The translations under genes and the position numbers were made by a program. Positions 21,020 through 31,458 of a DNA stretch of 64,000 nt are shown one piece after another. The stretch lies in the NCBI RefSeq assembly GCF_001641265.1, contig NW_020167522.1, positions 496,001 to 560,000 on the forward strand, read 5' to 3'. The first letter of the stretch is position 1. Each line of letters starts with the position of its first letter. This DNA comes from Pseudogymnoascus destructans. Its lineage: Eukaryota; Ascomycota; Leotiomycetes; Thelebolales; Thelebolaceae. The notes beneath the pieces were generated by a model. That model made no database searches, was not told the DNA's origin, and saw only the letters and a program-made list of their open reading frames with translations.

Positions 21020-21165
21020 GCACCTTCATATAAAACACATACCTTTCAACCTCTACCTCTTTTCTATACTCTTCTTCTGCAATATTCCTCCTACAAATTC
21101 ACTGTATCTTTTGATCTACTTCTTTGTCTTGTGTTTACTTCACTAACTCACCTTGATATTAGCAA
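21020..21165 (+). promoter_or_regulatory. Promoter and leader of the H3-like gene
   Basis: A CATATAAAAC box at about 21028 is followed by a CT-rich leader with CTAACTCACCTTGATATTAG directly before CAAATG. The arrangement looks like a working fungal promoter. Confidence 0.45.
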
Positions 21166-21803
21166 ATGGCTCGTACCAAGCAAACTGCTAGGAGATCAAC
21201 TGGCGGCACAGCACCAAGGATGCCACTTGGATTACGGGCTGGCTCTGGGCTTGGTGGAAAGGGAAAGGAAAAGGCCGTGGGCACAGCAAGAAAAGCTCCA
21301 GTTCGCTCATCTCAAGCTAGCAACAATCATGCTCAGAAGGCCACGCGCCGCGCAAAGTCTGGTAAGAGGATTACCAGAGGATTACCAGAGGATTACCAGA
21401 ACTCTCTAATAAACATATAGGCACCAAGGCTCTCCGCGATATCAGAAGACAGCAACTCGATACTAGCCTAATTATCCCAAAGCTCCCATTCCAGCGTCTT
21501 GTTAGGGAAATTGCAGAAGACTTCAAGTCCAATCTTCGCTTCCAGCAATCTGCTATCCTAGCTCTTCAGGAAGCTGCTGAATGCTTCCTCATTTGAGAAT
21601 TTGAGAGTATGATGTTTAAACATAGTGACAGGGACATACTAACAGTTATAGTGACAAACCTTCTTGCTATTCATGCGAAGAGAGTGACAATTCAGGCAAA
21701 GGATATGATATTGGTTCGGCGTTTGCGGGATATGATGTTTAATCATGGAGCTGTGGGCTTAATCGATGGAAATGTGTCTCACCCAGGAATGAAGGTCAGA
21801 TAA
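21166..21803 (+). pseudogene. Histone H3 variant gene carried by hAT-A, single in-frame stop
   Basis: Three exons: 21166-21361, 21421-21606 and 21652-21803. The tail begins MARTKQTARRSTGGTAPR, as in canonical H3, and then diverges and is longer. Intron 1 ends just before GTKALRDIRRQQ (H3 GTVALREIRRYQ). The fold follows: KLPFQRLVREIAEDFKSNLRFQ, ALQEAAECFLI, then TGA at 21594-21596, EFE, and across intron 2 MTNLLAIHAKRVTIQAKD and RRLRDMMF. A ~25-residue extension beyond the normal H3 end follows. About 177 codons against 136 in H3. Intron 2 (GTATGA...CTAAC...TATAG) restores the frame exactly. Lys positions 4, 9 and 14 are K, R and T, so the usual K9 site is lost. Intron 1 holds three GATTACCAGA motifs at 11-bp steps, the signature of hAT-A. 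One TGA apart, it looks selected as a protein. Confidence 0.82.
21362..21420 (+). other. H3-like intron 1 with three hAT-A motifs
   Basis: GATTACCAGA starts at 21369, 21380 and 21391, at exact 11-bp steps. Inverted relatives (TTCTGGCAACC, TTCTGGTAACC, again 11 bp apart) lie just after the stop codon near 21806-21827. Confidence 0.8.
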
Positions 21804-21880
21804 GTTCTGGCAACCTTCTGGTAACCTGGTACCTAAAGGCCAAAGGTTATAGTGTGGAATAGGACATCAACAATATGGGA

Positions 21881-21923
21881 ATGGAGTTATGGAGTTATGG
21901 AGTTATGGAGTTATGGAGTTATG
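21881..21923 (+). repeat. 8-bp microsatellite (ATGGAGTT)n
   Basis: Five consecutive units in the right arm of hAT-A. Confidence 0.9.
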
Positions 21924-22116
21924 GCGTCTTGATCAATGAAGTCGCGCCCCGTTTTTAACATAAGTAATGGCTAATCAAACACGTGATATAACTGAGTTGC
22001 CAAGACCCATACTAGGTACTCAGCAAGTAAGTAATCCTCATTCAACAATACTCGGGACATGAGCGAGTAACTCAGCTGGGTGAGTAAAAATTCTACTACT
22101 CGACTCGTGAGTACCC

Positions 22117-22129
22117 AGTGCGCAGCCTA
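22117..22129 (-). repeat. hAT-A right terminal inverted repeat
   Basis: AGTGCGCAGCCTA, inverted copy of the left end, followed by the target duplication TGTGTCGC at 22130-22137. Confidence 0.85.
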
Positions 22130-22524
22130 TGTGTCGCACATCTTGTTGTCGCATGCACAACTTGCTGTCGCCACCTACGAGCGAAGCGAGTGGGTGGAAC
22201 TCAATTTTTCAAGTCTTAATTAACTACGACTTAATTGTAAGCGCAAGTGAAGATGGAGGATTACTACTTGACAACAATATAGAGTCTAATTTGTTTTAAA
22301 TAGTTTCAATTTATTATTTACCTATCTGTTGTGGTGGACGTGTACATTCTAGACACGTACGTTGTTAGCATTAATCGGGGGGGGGAAGCAGTTTGCGCCA
22401 CCTCGAAGCGAGAGGAAGCGGTTTGCGCCACCTCAACTTGCATACGTTCACCGCTAGTCCTTACCAAAACCTTCGGCATTCCCCCCCATAGTAATTTATA
22501 TAGTAATTAAATGTAATTCATTTA

Positions 22525-25280
22525 ATGGAAGGGACTTCTCTATCAGATGCCTGTGAATGGCTTGCAGCAAATCCCTCTGAATCTGTAGCTGTTGCAAGTC
22601 GGATTTTTAAGATCCCAAGGTCGACTATACGGTCAAAAATCAGCCGCACAAGAACCATTAGAACCACCAGAACTACCCAAAATGGGGGTCAGAATAGGGT
22701 GCTTTCTACAGCTCAAACAGAAGCCCTAAAGGCCTGGATTCTAGAGCAGTATCATCTAGGATTAGGGGCTAATAGGCATATGGTTTACGGGGCAGTATGC
22801 CACCTACGGAGCCCACTGCCTCCACCGTCACAGAGCTGGCTCACTAAATATATACGGAATGAGCTTATAGAGTTTCACTTTGTTACTACAAAGCCTATTG
22901 CACAACAGCGTACGAAAGCTCAACAGGAGCCTACTGTTATTAAGTGGTTTCAAGAGTACACAGCATTAGTACTACAGCATGGTATAAAACCAGAGTCAAT
23001 CTGGAATATGGACGAAACTGGTTTTAGGATCGGAATTCCAGGAGGTGAGAGAGTTATGGTCCCCCGAGCTGTAAAGCAGCTCTACACTCCAAGCCCTGAG
23101 AATCGTATATCTATTATGATTATAGAGGCAGTATCTGCAGTTGGACAGAAGATTGCAGCTGTACCGGGTAAAATTCATATGGAGGCGTGGTACCCTCAAA
23201 ACCTTGATGGGAATGAGCTGATACTACTCTCGGAGACTGGCTATTCTAATAGCCAGCTTGCTATACGGTGGCTACAGCACTTCGTAGAGCTTACTGTCAT
23301 ACTGACATTCGTTGCACTCAGTTTGCTATCAAACTCAAGAGCAAACTTAGAAATCTCCTCCTCAAACCTACAAGTCACCATACATATCTTGGCTTATCAC
23401 ACCAACAACAGAAGCAATACTACTCAACGATTGCTGCAAACTCTTCTACTACATCTGTTTATGCTACATACATCACGGCATATCATTTGGACACTCATTG
23501 AACAAGTTATTAAGAAAATCTCCTCCTTAAGGGGGTGGGCCAATACTACCACATGGCATATCTCTACCAACTAGAGGCCTAGGAACATGAACGATAGCTC
23601 TAGAAGCTTCTACAACCCTCTATGATTCATTACACGTCATCACTCCTTAGTTACCCACAAGATTGGTTAAGTTATGACATAATTTGTCTATAGGTACTCT
23701 GACCTTGGACCTCCTTTTCACTTCCTATAGGCTAGGAACCCAAGAGATGGTTCTATGGGATTCTCTTACGTTCACTACATGATTAGCAAGCTAGTTGTGG
23801 GTCGCACTTGATTTCTAATACATTTACCAAGCCTGGTTAGTCATGGAAAGTCATGGAAAATGAGAGAACTACACTCCTTTGGCATAAATAGGATTGCCCT
23901 TTCCTTAAGAAAGGGCAAGCAGACAATACAGTAAATCGACTATCACATACTTCCACGTCTTTTACAAGCTTCCAAGCATTCATCTTGTTACTCCTTGTTT
24001 CTGAAAAGTCAGTGAGGTGTTAACCTCTGACTTACCCCTGAGTTCCCAGACTCAACATTTGTTGCAACTTGTCTGAACCACTTCACTACATCACACACCT
24101 GATTGCTGCGTTGTGGAATAGTCTAAGCTACAACCCTTTGGCTCTGTTTCCTAAGACAGTGTGTTGTCTTAGTAAAATCATCCCTTCCTTGGGTGGCTAG
24201 ATTCTCACATCTGGTGCACCCACCATTACACTTACAGCTCCACATGACCCGAGAAATCCTAATGTTCTACTACTCGATTCTCATGTGAGCCATACGAGCC
24301 CTGATTTTATCATTATGGCTACTAAATATCACATCATCGTATGGGCGTTTCCCAGCCACCTTACACACATTTTACAGCCATTAGACGTGGGAATATTCCA
24401 GCCTTATAAGCACTGGCATAGGCAATCCGTGCTCCGTGCCATACGAGAGGTGGATATTACCTACAACCTACCCCTATTTATGAGGGATCTCCCACATATG
24501 CGGGAGCAGACTTTTAAGGAGGCCACCATACAATCAGTGTTCCGGAAAGCTGGAATCTGGCCCATAAGCTGTAATACAGCCCTTGAGAAGCTGCGTACGT
24601 ACTCGCAGCCTACGCCTACGCCTATAGAGCCTACAACACCTACCCTACCACGCCCTATTACCCCTATACCCACTACGTTCCAGGGCGTAGAACAGGGCCT
24701 ACAACGCTGGAAAGACCGGCTTCCGGAGGCCTTAAGTAGCCCCTCGCGGCAGAGCTACAGTAACTGGGTTACTGGGGCCTCCCAGGTTCTAGCTGCCGGC
24801 CAGCTCCAGGAGCGGGCTATTCGCCAGCAGGTTAAGAGCTCGAAGACGAAGCGGGCTCGGGGCCAACTCCAGTGTGGAGGTGAGCTCCGGGCTTCTGAAG
24901 CCCACGAGCTTCAGAAGCAGAAAGCCGAGCTTCAGGCCCAGAAGCTCGCTGCGGCCGAAGCCCGGAAGCTAAGCCAGGCCGCAAACCGAGCCCAGAAGCT
25001 CGCTACGGCCGAAGCCCGGAAGCTGAGCCAGGCTGCAAAGCGAGCCCAGAAGCAGCTCCGCCGGGCAGGAATTGAAGCCCGGAAACAGGAGCGCCTCCGG
25101 AAGAAAAGCGTGGCTCAGCTCACCCAATCGGGCTTCCCAATTCCTCCGGAGTTGCAGGACCCAATTACTGACCCAGAAGCTGATTCTGGGAGCGAATATG
25201 AGAGTGCGAGTAAGGGTGGGCGTGGGAGTGGGCGTTGGAGTGGGAGTGAGAGTGGGAATGAAGAAGTGATAATTTCGTAG
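22525..25280 (+). pseudogene. P2 pogo transposase interrupted by a solo LTR
   Basis: The 5' part (22525-23294) encodes the psq/CENP-B DNA-binding half and the first catalytic motif (NMDETGFRIGIPGG). The 3' part (24236-25280) encodes LLLDSHVSH, LQPLDVGIF and SSPSRQSYSNWVTGASQV, then a long Lys/Ala/Glu coiled coil (KAELQAQKLAAAEARK type repeats) and an acidic tail. The solo LTR and one copy of its 5-bp duplication (CTTAC) split the gene exactly. On either side the frame is otherwise open and in register, so the LTR is the only lesion I see. It is related to the fragment at 3356-4159. No C-terminal zinc knuckle is present. Confidence 0.88.
23295..24230 (+). repeat. Solo LTR, plus orientation, TSD CTTAC
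   Basis: 936 bp from TGTCATACTG to CACCATTACA, flanked by CTTAC on both sides (23290-23294 and 24231-24235). This is a clean solo LTR left by LTR-LTR recombination within one inserted element. Confidence 0.97.
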
Positions 25281-25465
25281 AATTGAATTTTTAAGTACCT
25301 TTACATACAAATTACTATGGCTAGGTACTTGCGGTCGCAATTTTGAGTTGGCGCAAACCGCTTCCTCTCGCTTCGAGGTGGCGCAAACCGCTTCCCCCCC
25401 CGATTAGCCGGTTGGAAACCAACGATTATGTGGCATACTTAAATGCAAAATTAATAGAAAAAATT

Positions 25466-25565
25466 TGCCCACATTCAGAGTTGAACTGAAGACCTCGGCA
25501 TCACAATGTATCATGTGATCTTGAATCGTACTAGTGCCGCGCTCTACCAACTGAGCTATGGGGGC
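25466..25565 (-). tRNA. tRNA-Thr (AGT), intron-containing
   Basis: The minus strand shows acceptor 5' arm GCCCCCA, D arm GCTCAGTTGGTAGAGC, anticodon stem CGGCA/TGCCG with loop CTAGTA (anticodon AGT), T arm TTCAG-TTCAACT-CTGAA and acceptor 3' arm TGTGGGC plus A. About 27 nt between anticodon and stem form an intron (plus-strand 25501-25528), at the usual position after base 37. The acceptor stem has one C-T mismatch, and the T loop is TTCAACT and not TTCGA. It may be a slightly decayed gene. Confidence 0.8.
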
Positions 25566-25782
25566 TGATAGTTTTTATGGGCACCCATAACATTACTCTT
25601 ATGCATCGGATGAAAGGGACCCCTACCCTTTCCCTTCTTCCAACGGCATTTGTCATATCACGTCACGTATCTCTCTGTGTTTGGTAATGGGTCGACAGTA
25701 AATGGTTCGCTGAAGACGCAAGATAGCATCGCTAGCATCTGTATGTCAACCAGCTTCTCGAAATGATCAAAGAGGTAATCAA

Positions 25783-26313
25783 TCAGGCTTTTGGCGAGAG
25801 GGCTGTATCCCCACTTGACTCTTCCCAATATGGCAATTTCGTGTCAAAGGGCATATCGATGCCGCTGTCATATTGACTGTCACGCCTACAGTGTTTGATC
25901 ATATCCCGCGCAATAACAAGGATAGGCTCCTTCCGATGCGACTGATTAAGGATCTCGAGAGGGACCTCATGCTGCAGCAACGTCCCGGCATATGTCCATA
26001 AGTCTGCACGCTCCTAGTGCCCGTACTTCATCGCAATCATCGCGTTGCGGTTGCAAACATCTGTTCCTTCGCCAAACACGGCATATTCCTGAGCCAGCTC
26101 AAGCTTCCCCGGCAAATAATGGGACACATTATACATCGCAATCGTGTTTTTAGGCTCCGAAAGCCGCCCCTTACTCAGAGTTCCGGTACTAGTACCAGTA
26201 CCAGTTCCAGCCCCACTCGACTTATTGGACCGATTTGTAGACAGTCCCTTCCGATAACTCCTGCCATGGATCTTTCGCTAAAAATCGAATGCGACGCTGA
26301 CTTGGAACTGTGA
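25783..26313 (-). pseudogene. Fragment of a protein gene, unrecognised
   Basis: On the minus strand a frame reads MYNVSHYLPGKLELAQEYAV, then a segment with NRNAMIAMKYGH, a stop, ERADLWTYAGTLLQHEVPLE and a tail to 25783. The NxAxxAxxxGxxxxAxxW pattern recalls the C-terminal region of Rtc1/WDR24-type (SEACIT/GATOR2) proteins, but I cannot confirm this. A Gly/Thr/Ser-rich linker lies upstream. No start codon or full domain is visible. It looks like a decayed copy of a host gene beside the tRNA. Confidence 0.3.
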
Positions 26314-26545
26314 AGAGTCGGAATCGCTCGAGGATTCGCTTCCAGAGCCTTGCGACGAATCCGATGCTTCTTGGTGGAAGCGACTCTGTAGCAAGGTGGG
26401 AAAATGTATTGAAGGAAGGCCCGTCTTTGACCCTCGATTTGTCTACCGAGACGGAGCCAAGGAGGGACTTGAACCTCTCTTCTTTCGGTGGAAAAGAAGC
26501 AGATGAGCTTACCATTGTTAGAGAATCGAGCGCCTGAACCTCAGA

Positions 26546-26631
26546 GGGGATTCTTGTTGCGAGTCGGCGTCGCGCTAACGTACGGGTGTAGTACGTTAGC
26601 GTGACGCCGATTCGCAACAAGAAGAATCCCC
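26546..26631. repeat. 86-bp foldback (inverted repeat)
   Basis: The left arm 26546-26583 starts GGGGATTCTTGTTGCGA and ends GCTAACGTAC. The right arm 26591-26631 is its near-perfect inverted copy with a 3-nt insertion (GAA) and a few mismatches. The 7-nt loop is GGGTGTA. The 3' flank continues in AT-richer DNA. Confidence 0.9.
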
Positions 26632-27698
26632 TGTGTAGAGGTTAGATCCAATTCCTAAGATATCATCGCTGAATTGGTCGCTGGTATGTCATCATCATCT
26701 TCGTCGCTGGAGCTCATGTCTGCAATACCGTCAAGGTTATCAACATCGTCAGATCCCTTAAGCCATTGCGTGCTCTCTTCGAGATTGGCTTCCCCAAGCA
26801 AGTAGCAGAGCGCAGCCCTAGGCAGCCACGGTGACGCCTAACAAATCCGGTAGCAATCTGTTGAACCTCCTGCAAAATCCGCTCGTTGGTCTCGTCTGAT
26901 ATTAGAGAGGACTTGCCAATATTGAACGTGGATATTTTCGGCCCGGGATACTGGTCTGGAAACCGTATCGTAGCCTTACCGTATCGTAGCCTTAAAATTA
27001 AACACCGACTTGGGGTTAGGGTTAATTTGAATTCTCTATATAGGAGCTCCTAAAGCAAGAATTCTACTACTAAACTATTAGGCCTTTGCTATAAATGCAC
27101 AGCCACGACTAATTCGACTTAATAATGTGTCTTTGAATGTCTTAGATGGCATCTTCCATCTTTATACTCTATTTAACGATGTGACGGCTAGGAGGCTGCT
27201 GAAAAGGGCAGCTTTCGTCGCTGTTTTACGCACCCCGCCTGCCCACTTTTCAATACTCCCACACCCCAAAATTAATCGCCGCACACCTATCATGCCTCAG
27301 GTTCATATCACAATCCCTGAAACAAGCTCGTCTAGATCGTTCACCTCGTTCACCCCATCCAACCTCTGGCCAATCCGTCCCACCTGGCCCTCACTATCCA
27401 GGTGCCCACGTAAGCCAAAATTGGCGGTCTCCTCGTTGAACCGCTAACTCAAAGGTATTTAAGGTTGAAGGTGTCCCTCGTTCGCTCTCTTTCGTCTGTT
27501 CTTCGCCATCTCTTCTCTTTCACGTCGGTTGCAACTCGTTTGTTCACCCCTCTTACAAGCTTTCGCTCGTAGGCTCTCTTTTCAGTCATCATTACTCCTT
27601 GTCTGCATTTCTGTTCAGTCATTTTGCACCTCCCTCGACTGCTCTCTCGATTCTCTTCTTACTAAACCAATCAACCCTCCACACGTCTCCGTCTCGAC
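26632..27698. other. Intergenic, no gene supported
   Basis: Short frames only. From about 27430 the DNA becomes CT-rich (CTCTCTTTCGTC, CATCTCTTCTC), which is typical of a fungal promoter and leader before the captain relic at 27699. Confidence 0.45.
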
Positions 27699-28800
27699 AT
27701 GCCAATGACTTCCTACTCCGACGACGAATCCGACAGCTCGAGCGTTTTCGACCTCGATCCCTTTTAGACGGTATCGACGATGACACCGATGACGAGTTGT
27801 GGCTATTTGACGATGAAGTAAAACACCCTCCGGAACACTATCTCGCTGAAGCAGAAGAACTCGATGTGCAGCGGCTTCGGCAACGACGATACAGCCCCAA
27901 TACCCAAGTCCAGCTTGATCGAGTGAAGTTGCAGTGGGATCAGTAAGTCAACATTCAAATGACTATTGTTGCTTATGCTAACTTTCCACTCCTTTGAAGG
28001 TACTGCTCCTACATTAAGAAAGACCCAGTGCAATGCTTTCACGATGTCACGATAAGATTCCTCAAAGGCTTCTTGAGCTGGGTTTGCGACCAACGACGAT
28101 GGAAAGGTGGGCGCAGGCGGCCAGGCATCAAACATACGACATCGTTGGAGACTGCTTGGCATGCTGTTCAAGGTTAAGGCCTTCAAGTCTCCTAGCATCT
28201 ATTCACCCGAGAAGTTGTACAGTCTGAACGTTCTGCAGGGGATGAATGAGCAGGAGCTACCATTGAAGGATGAGATGCTCGACAATTTTGTCTTTTGTCA
28301 AGCGGTTCGTGAGGCGGAAGGCGTTCACATCGCTCACAATCTACAGCTGTCGTCGGCATCGGTCCGGTACCGCATGAAGATAGGCGGCCAGATCATCGGG
28401 TTTAAACAAGTCACGAAGCTGTATGTGCTACGTGACGGAGCTGCTAAGGCACTAAATGAGAGTCGTAAGTGTTTTTCTGAGATCCTGCTGTCCTCAACTA
28501 ATGTGGTCTCTTTGGCACAGCCGATGTTAGTGACTCCGTTCAAAACTTAATCTTGCAGCATGCGAGTATCGACACCTTCCTTAAACACTACCTTGATCGG
28601 AATATCAATGTGGACATCCAAAATATATATCGCGGACTCGAGCCGCAAAAGGCTTTGATGAGGTTCGCATGTTCAATGAGCCGATCGACCCCCGGCGCCC
28701 CAGGAAGCTGACTTCTGCACAATAAGCATTGGTCAATAACCTTACATGTATCGTGAAATTGTCTCAGATCGCAGCCCACCTGTCAGGGTCTCCAGAAGGC
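27699..28800 (+). pseudogene. Starship captain-type tyrosine recombinase (DUF3435), degenerate
   Basis: The ATG at 27699 opens a Ser/Asp-rich N-terminus (SYSDDESDSSSVFD), and a frameshift follows within 25 codons. The next blocks fit DUF3435 proteins: VQLDRVKLQWDQ joined over an intron (27943-27999) to YCSYIKKDPVQCFHDVTIR, FLSWVCDQRRWKGGRRRPGIKH and, after an internal deletion and frame change near 28170, YSPEKLYSLNVLQGM, ELPLKDEMLDN and VLRDGAAKALNES. A second intron (28465-28520) leads to QNLILQHASIDTFLKHYL and RGLEPQKALMRFACSMSRSI DPRRPRKLTSAQ, then TAA at 28723. The middle third is missing. Captains mobilise Starship giant elements in Pezizomycotina, and they sit at the 5' end of the element. 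This one cannot work. Family assignment rests on remembered motifs. Confidence 0.72.
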
Positions 28801-30732
28801 ACATGATGAGCAGGCCCTCGAACACTTGCTTGAAAATCTTCCTGATGAAAAGGTCCTCAAAAGACCCTTTCACTGTCGTCTTGGTACTAAGTGCTGCACA
28901 GGTTTTGTCCTACATCTTTGTACACCTACACTGAAGACAAACTGCCATTCTTCCGTTCTTAAATCGTCAACCCTCTGCCCGCTCGCAGTTGGTGGCTCTG
29001 GGAAAGCTCGCCGTTGTCGACGCCCCGCCCAGTCCTGCCGCAACCCCCATTTCGATCGACCAGATTCCGCAAGCACCATCACCCAGCATTCCAGAGAGGC
29101 GTCTACAAGATTAACATGAGGGAAATGGAGGGATGGGTATCTGCCGGGAGATGGCCATACCATCCGACAGTCTCGCAACGGACGGGTATGAGCACGACAC
29201 CCTGCCGACCGATGAACCGCATACCCATGTCTCCTCACAAGAGAGGGCATCGCCAGATGCCTCTGTCCCAGGGACTCCTAACTCCACGGACACCAACGAG
29301 GGCTTGGTTGCGAACCCCAGTCACGTTCAAGAGGGCGGGCTGGAGCATGATGGTCATCTACACGAGACTGTCATGGACGAGACGGCTGTCGCAGCAGAGA
29401 CAGGCGTTGGCGTCATCCAGCCCCGACCAACACAGACCTCGACGTCGCCCAGGAGGTCCACGCTGAAGAGCCGTCCCAGACTTGTGAAGATGTTTCATCG
29501 TCTCCAAGCCCCAACGCGGATTCCCAAGGTACAAGAAGAGCTGCTAGCGAAGGCTAACCAGTCGATGGATGACTCCATGAATGTCACGACATAATTTTTG
29601 TCCTTGAGCGATTTGCACTACAGCGGGATTCTATTGCTACCAGAGAAGACCACGTTGATCACACGGACCAGGACGAGCTGCAGCTGCAGGACCCGAACCG
29701 CCAGCTAGGACTGAAGAAGTGGTGGGATGGCCTTGGCGCCCACAAGAACAGTGAAAAATGGGAGAAATGCCTTCAGGGAGTCTTTGCGGGACTTTTTTAT
29801 GGCCAGTATGCTGATGAGAGGGACGCATTCGATAGGCGGAAGAAAAAGGGGAACCTGCCCACATCCAAGTGAAATGTACGTGGACATGTGCTCCCCCGAG
29901 ACTATTATCCCGGATGGTGAACTTCCATCTAAACAGGCCTTTGCTGCCCGTGCCCAAGCCAAGAGGCATTTTCAAAACGAGTTACAAAAAAAGAAGCTAT
30001 GGGGGAAGATGGAAAAGCGCTACGGTATAGCCGTGTTCCTGCTGCTCAACCCGACCTTGCAGGAAGACCAGTAAGTGCCTTTGTGCAGATGCGCGAGGAC
30101 CTTAGAGATAACATTGTATCTATAGTGTTCGACGACTAAGAGAATCCAACCTTGACCTCCTTCTAGACCGCATCAATGAACGACACCCAAGCTTGAAACA
30201 AGACCTCCAAGGGCTTTCTGACCATCTCTCGTATTACATTGACAAAGGCAGACTTCCAACACGGAAATTACGGTTTGAAGAACTGTCCCGCAGTGAGCTA
30301 GAGTCCGAGTGTTTGAAAAGCTTGTCGCTAAGTGATATGTTCAAAACCCTTGAGCCGCCTGCAGCAAACGCTGCAGCAAACGCTCCCTGCGAAGGCCCGT
30401 CGATGAGTGAGGGATCGCACGTAGAAGGCTACTACGCCGTGACAGAAAAGGTATCTGTTTATGCACCCCCGCCTCCGGACCAATCACGGCCCGCATTTTC
30501 TTCATCGTCATCACTGCGAGACGTCGATGAGCCTCTCACTCCAAGACTGGATGTAGATTCTAGGGTAGATTCTCTCCCTGGTATCTTTGACACAGCAGCA
30601 GATACTCCCGGCTCTTCTCCAGCAGGATACAATACTTTTGAAGGCGAGTTTGAGCACTACCATAATCAAGTAATGGCTTCTAGGGACCCCAACTATGACT
30701 TTTCCGTCCCAGACAATTCTACTGTCTGCTAA
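28801..30732 (+). pseudogene. Degenerate gene region downstream of the captain relic
   Basis: Near 28810-28900 a frame reads ALEHLLENLPDEKVL followed by a Cys-containing piece, possibly the captain C-terminus. Farther on there are coding-like pieces in shifting frames: 29133-29594 (Thr/Pro/Glu-rich), about 29610-29872 (LGLKKWWDGLGAHKNSEKWE), then after a frame change MYVDMCSPETIIPDGELPSK to 30074. A GTAAGT intron (30072-30125) leads to a final exon reading LRESNLDLLLDRINERHPSL and a Ser/Pro-rich tail that stops at 30732. Together this resembles one decayed plus-strand gene of unknown function. I see no catalytic motif. Confidence 0.4.
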
Positions 30733-31458
30733 TGTCATTTCGATTCGATCGGCTTTATCCCGTAATATAATCCCAGTCGTAGATCAACGCAGGAGATCCG
30801 ATGCAACACGTCTATCGCAAGTCTTGCGGAAGCTACTGGCCAGCTAGTCATATGCCAAACTCTTACATTTGCTGCAACACCGTCACCAGAAATGTCTTCT
30901 ATCTCATTACATTACTTTTATTACAAATGCCCTTACTTTTCACCAAATCAAGGAATACCAAAGCCGCTTATAGAGGTCCTGTAGAACAGGTCATACGGTT
31001 GAGGAGGGGTCTAGGGCTTGGATGGTACCTTCTAAGGCCATTGCTGCCTAGAAGTAATGTGGCATAGAGAGCTGTATACTCTAGCCATAAACGTCAACAC
31101 GTTATCAATTAGCAAGCCATCTACACACCAGATGGCATCAAGGTTATACTGGGAGTCTGCAAAGACAAATGTACAAGGAATGGATTTTACAGGCATACGT
31201 TATAGCAATGATCTGCAGAGACACGGTTATAGAAAGGGTTGGGAACAGTTATTTTGATATATGATCAATTGTCACTTATCTACCAAGTGCCAAGCCTATG
31301 TGATTCCATCGCTACACAATCCGCCGACTTTATTCACATATCAAACAACTCAAATGCAGCTGTAAAACAAAACTAACACTGACAAAACTGCATACTAGAA
31401 AGCAGAGCAAATTCAGACGAGTGTATTAATTTATGCTTCCATAGCATCACGCGCCTGT
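30733..31458. other. Intergenic, no gene supported
   Basis: AT-rich, short frames on both strands. No repeats or transposon ends noticed. Confidence 0.5.

Larger units (their letters stand above)
4216..22129. mobile_element. hAT-A, 17.9-kb composite hAT-type element
   Basis: The ends are inverted copies of TAGGCTGCGCACT (4216-4228 and 22117-22129). They are flanked by the same octamer TGTGTCGC at 4208-4215 and 22130-22137, and 8-bp target duplication is the hallmark of hAT transposition. Both subterminal regions carry copies of ACTCAGCTGGGTGAGTA. Inside lie, from left: pogo P1, the C-terminal half of a hAT transposase on the minus strand, a full gypsy retrotransposon, the hAT-B unit, a 71-bp tandem repeat and an H3-like gene on the plus strand. 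A motif GATTACCAGA at 11-bp steps occurs near the transposase, in its intron, in the H3 intron and just downstream of H3, which suggests that these parts belong to hAT-A and the rest was inserted later. The transposase is truncated, so the element is not autonomous now. Confidence 0.8.
22374..25404 (+). mobile_element. Pogo element P2, split by a solo LTR
   Basis: Bounded by TA and by long TIRs starting ATCGGGGGGGGAAGC, with the phrase GCGGTTTGCGCCACCTC present twice in each TIR. Without the inserted LTR and its duplication the element is about 2.1 kb. Its TIR does not follow the 11+17+17 layout of the other pogo families here, and its transposase lacks the zinc knuckle, so it belongs to a separate lineage. 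Confidence 0.9.

Noticed and set aside
26222..26620. 132-residue minus-strand frame
   Set aside because: It runs through the foldback repeat and has no recognisable domain.
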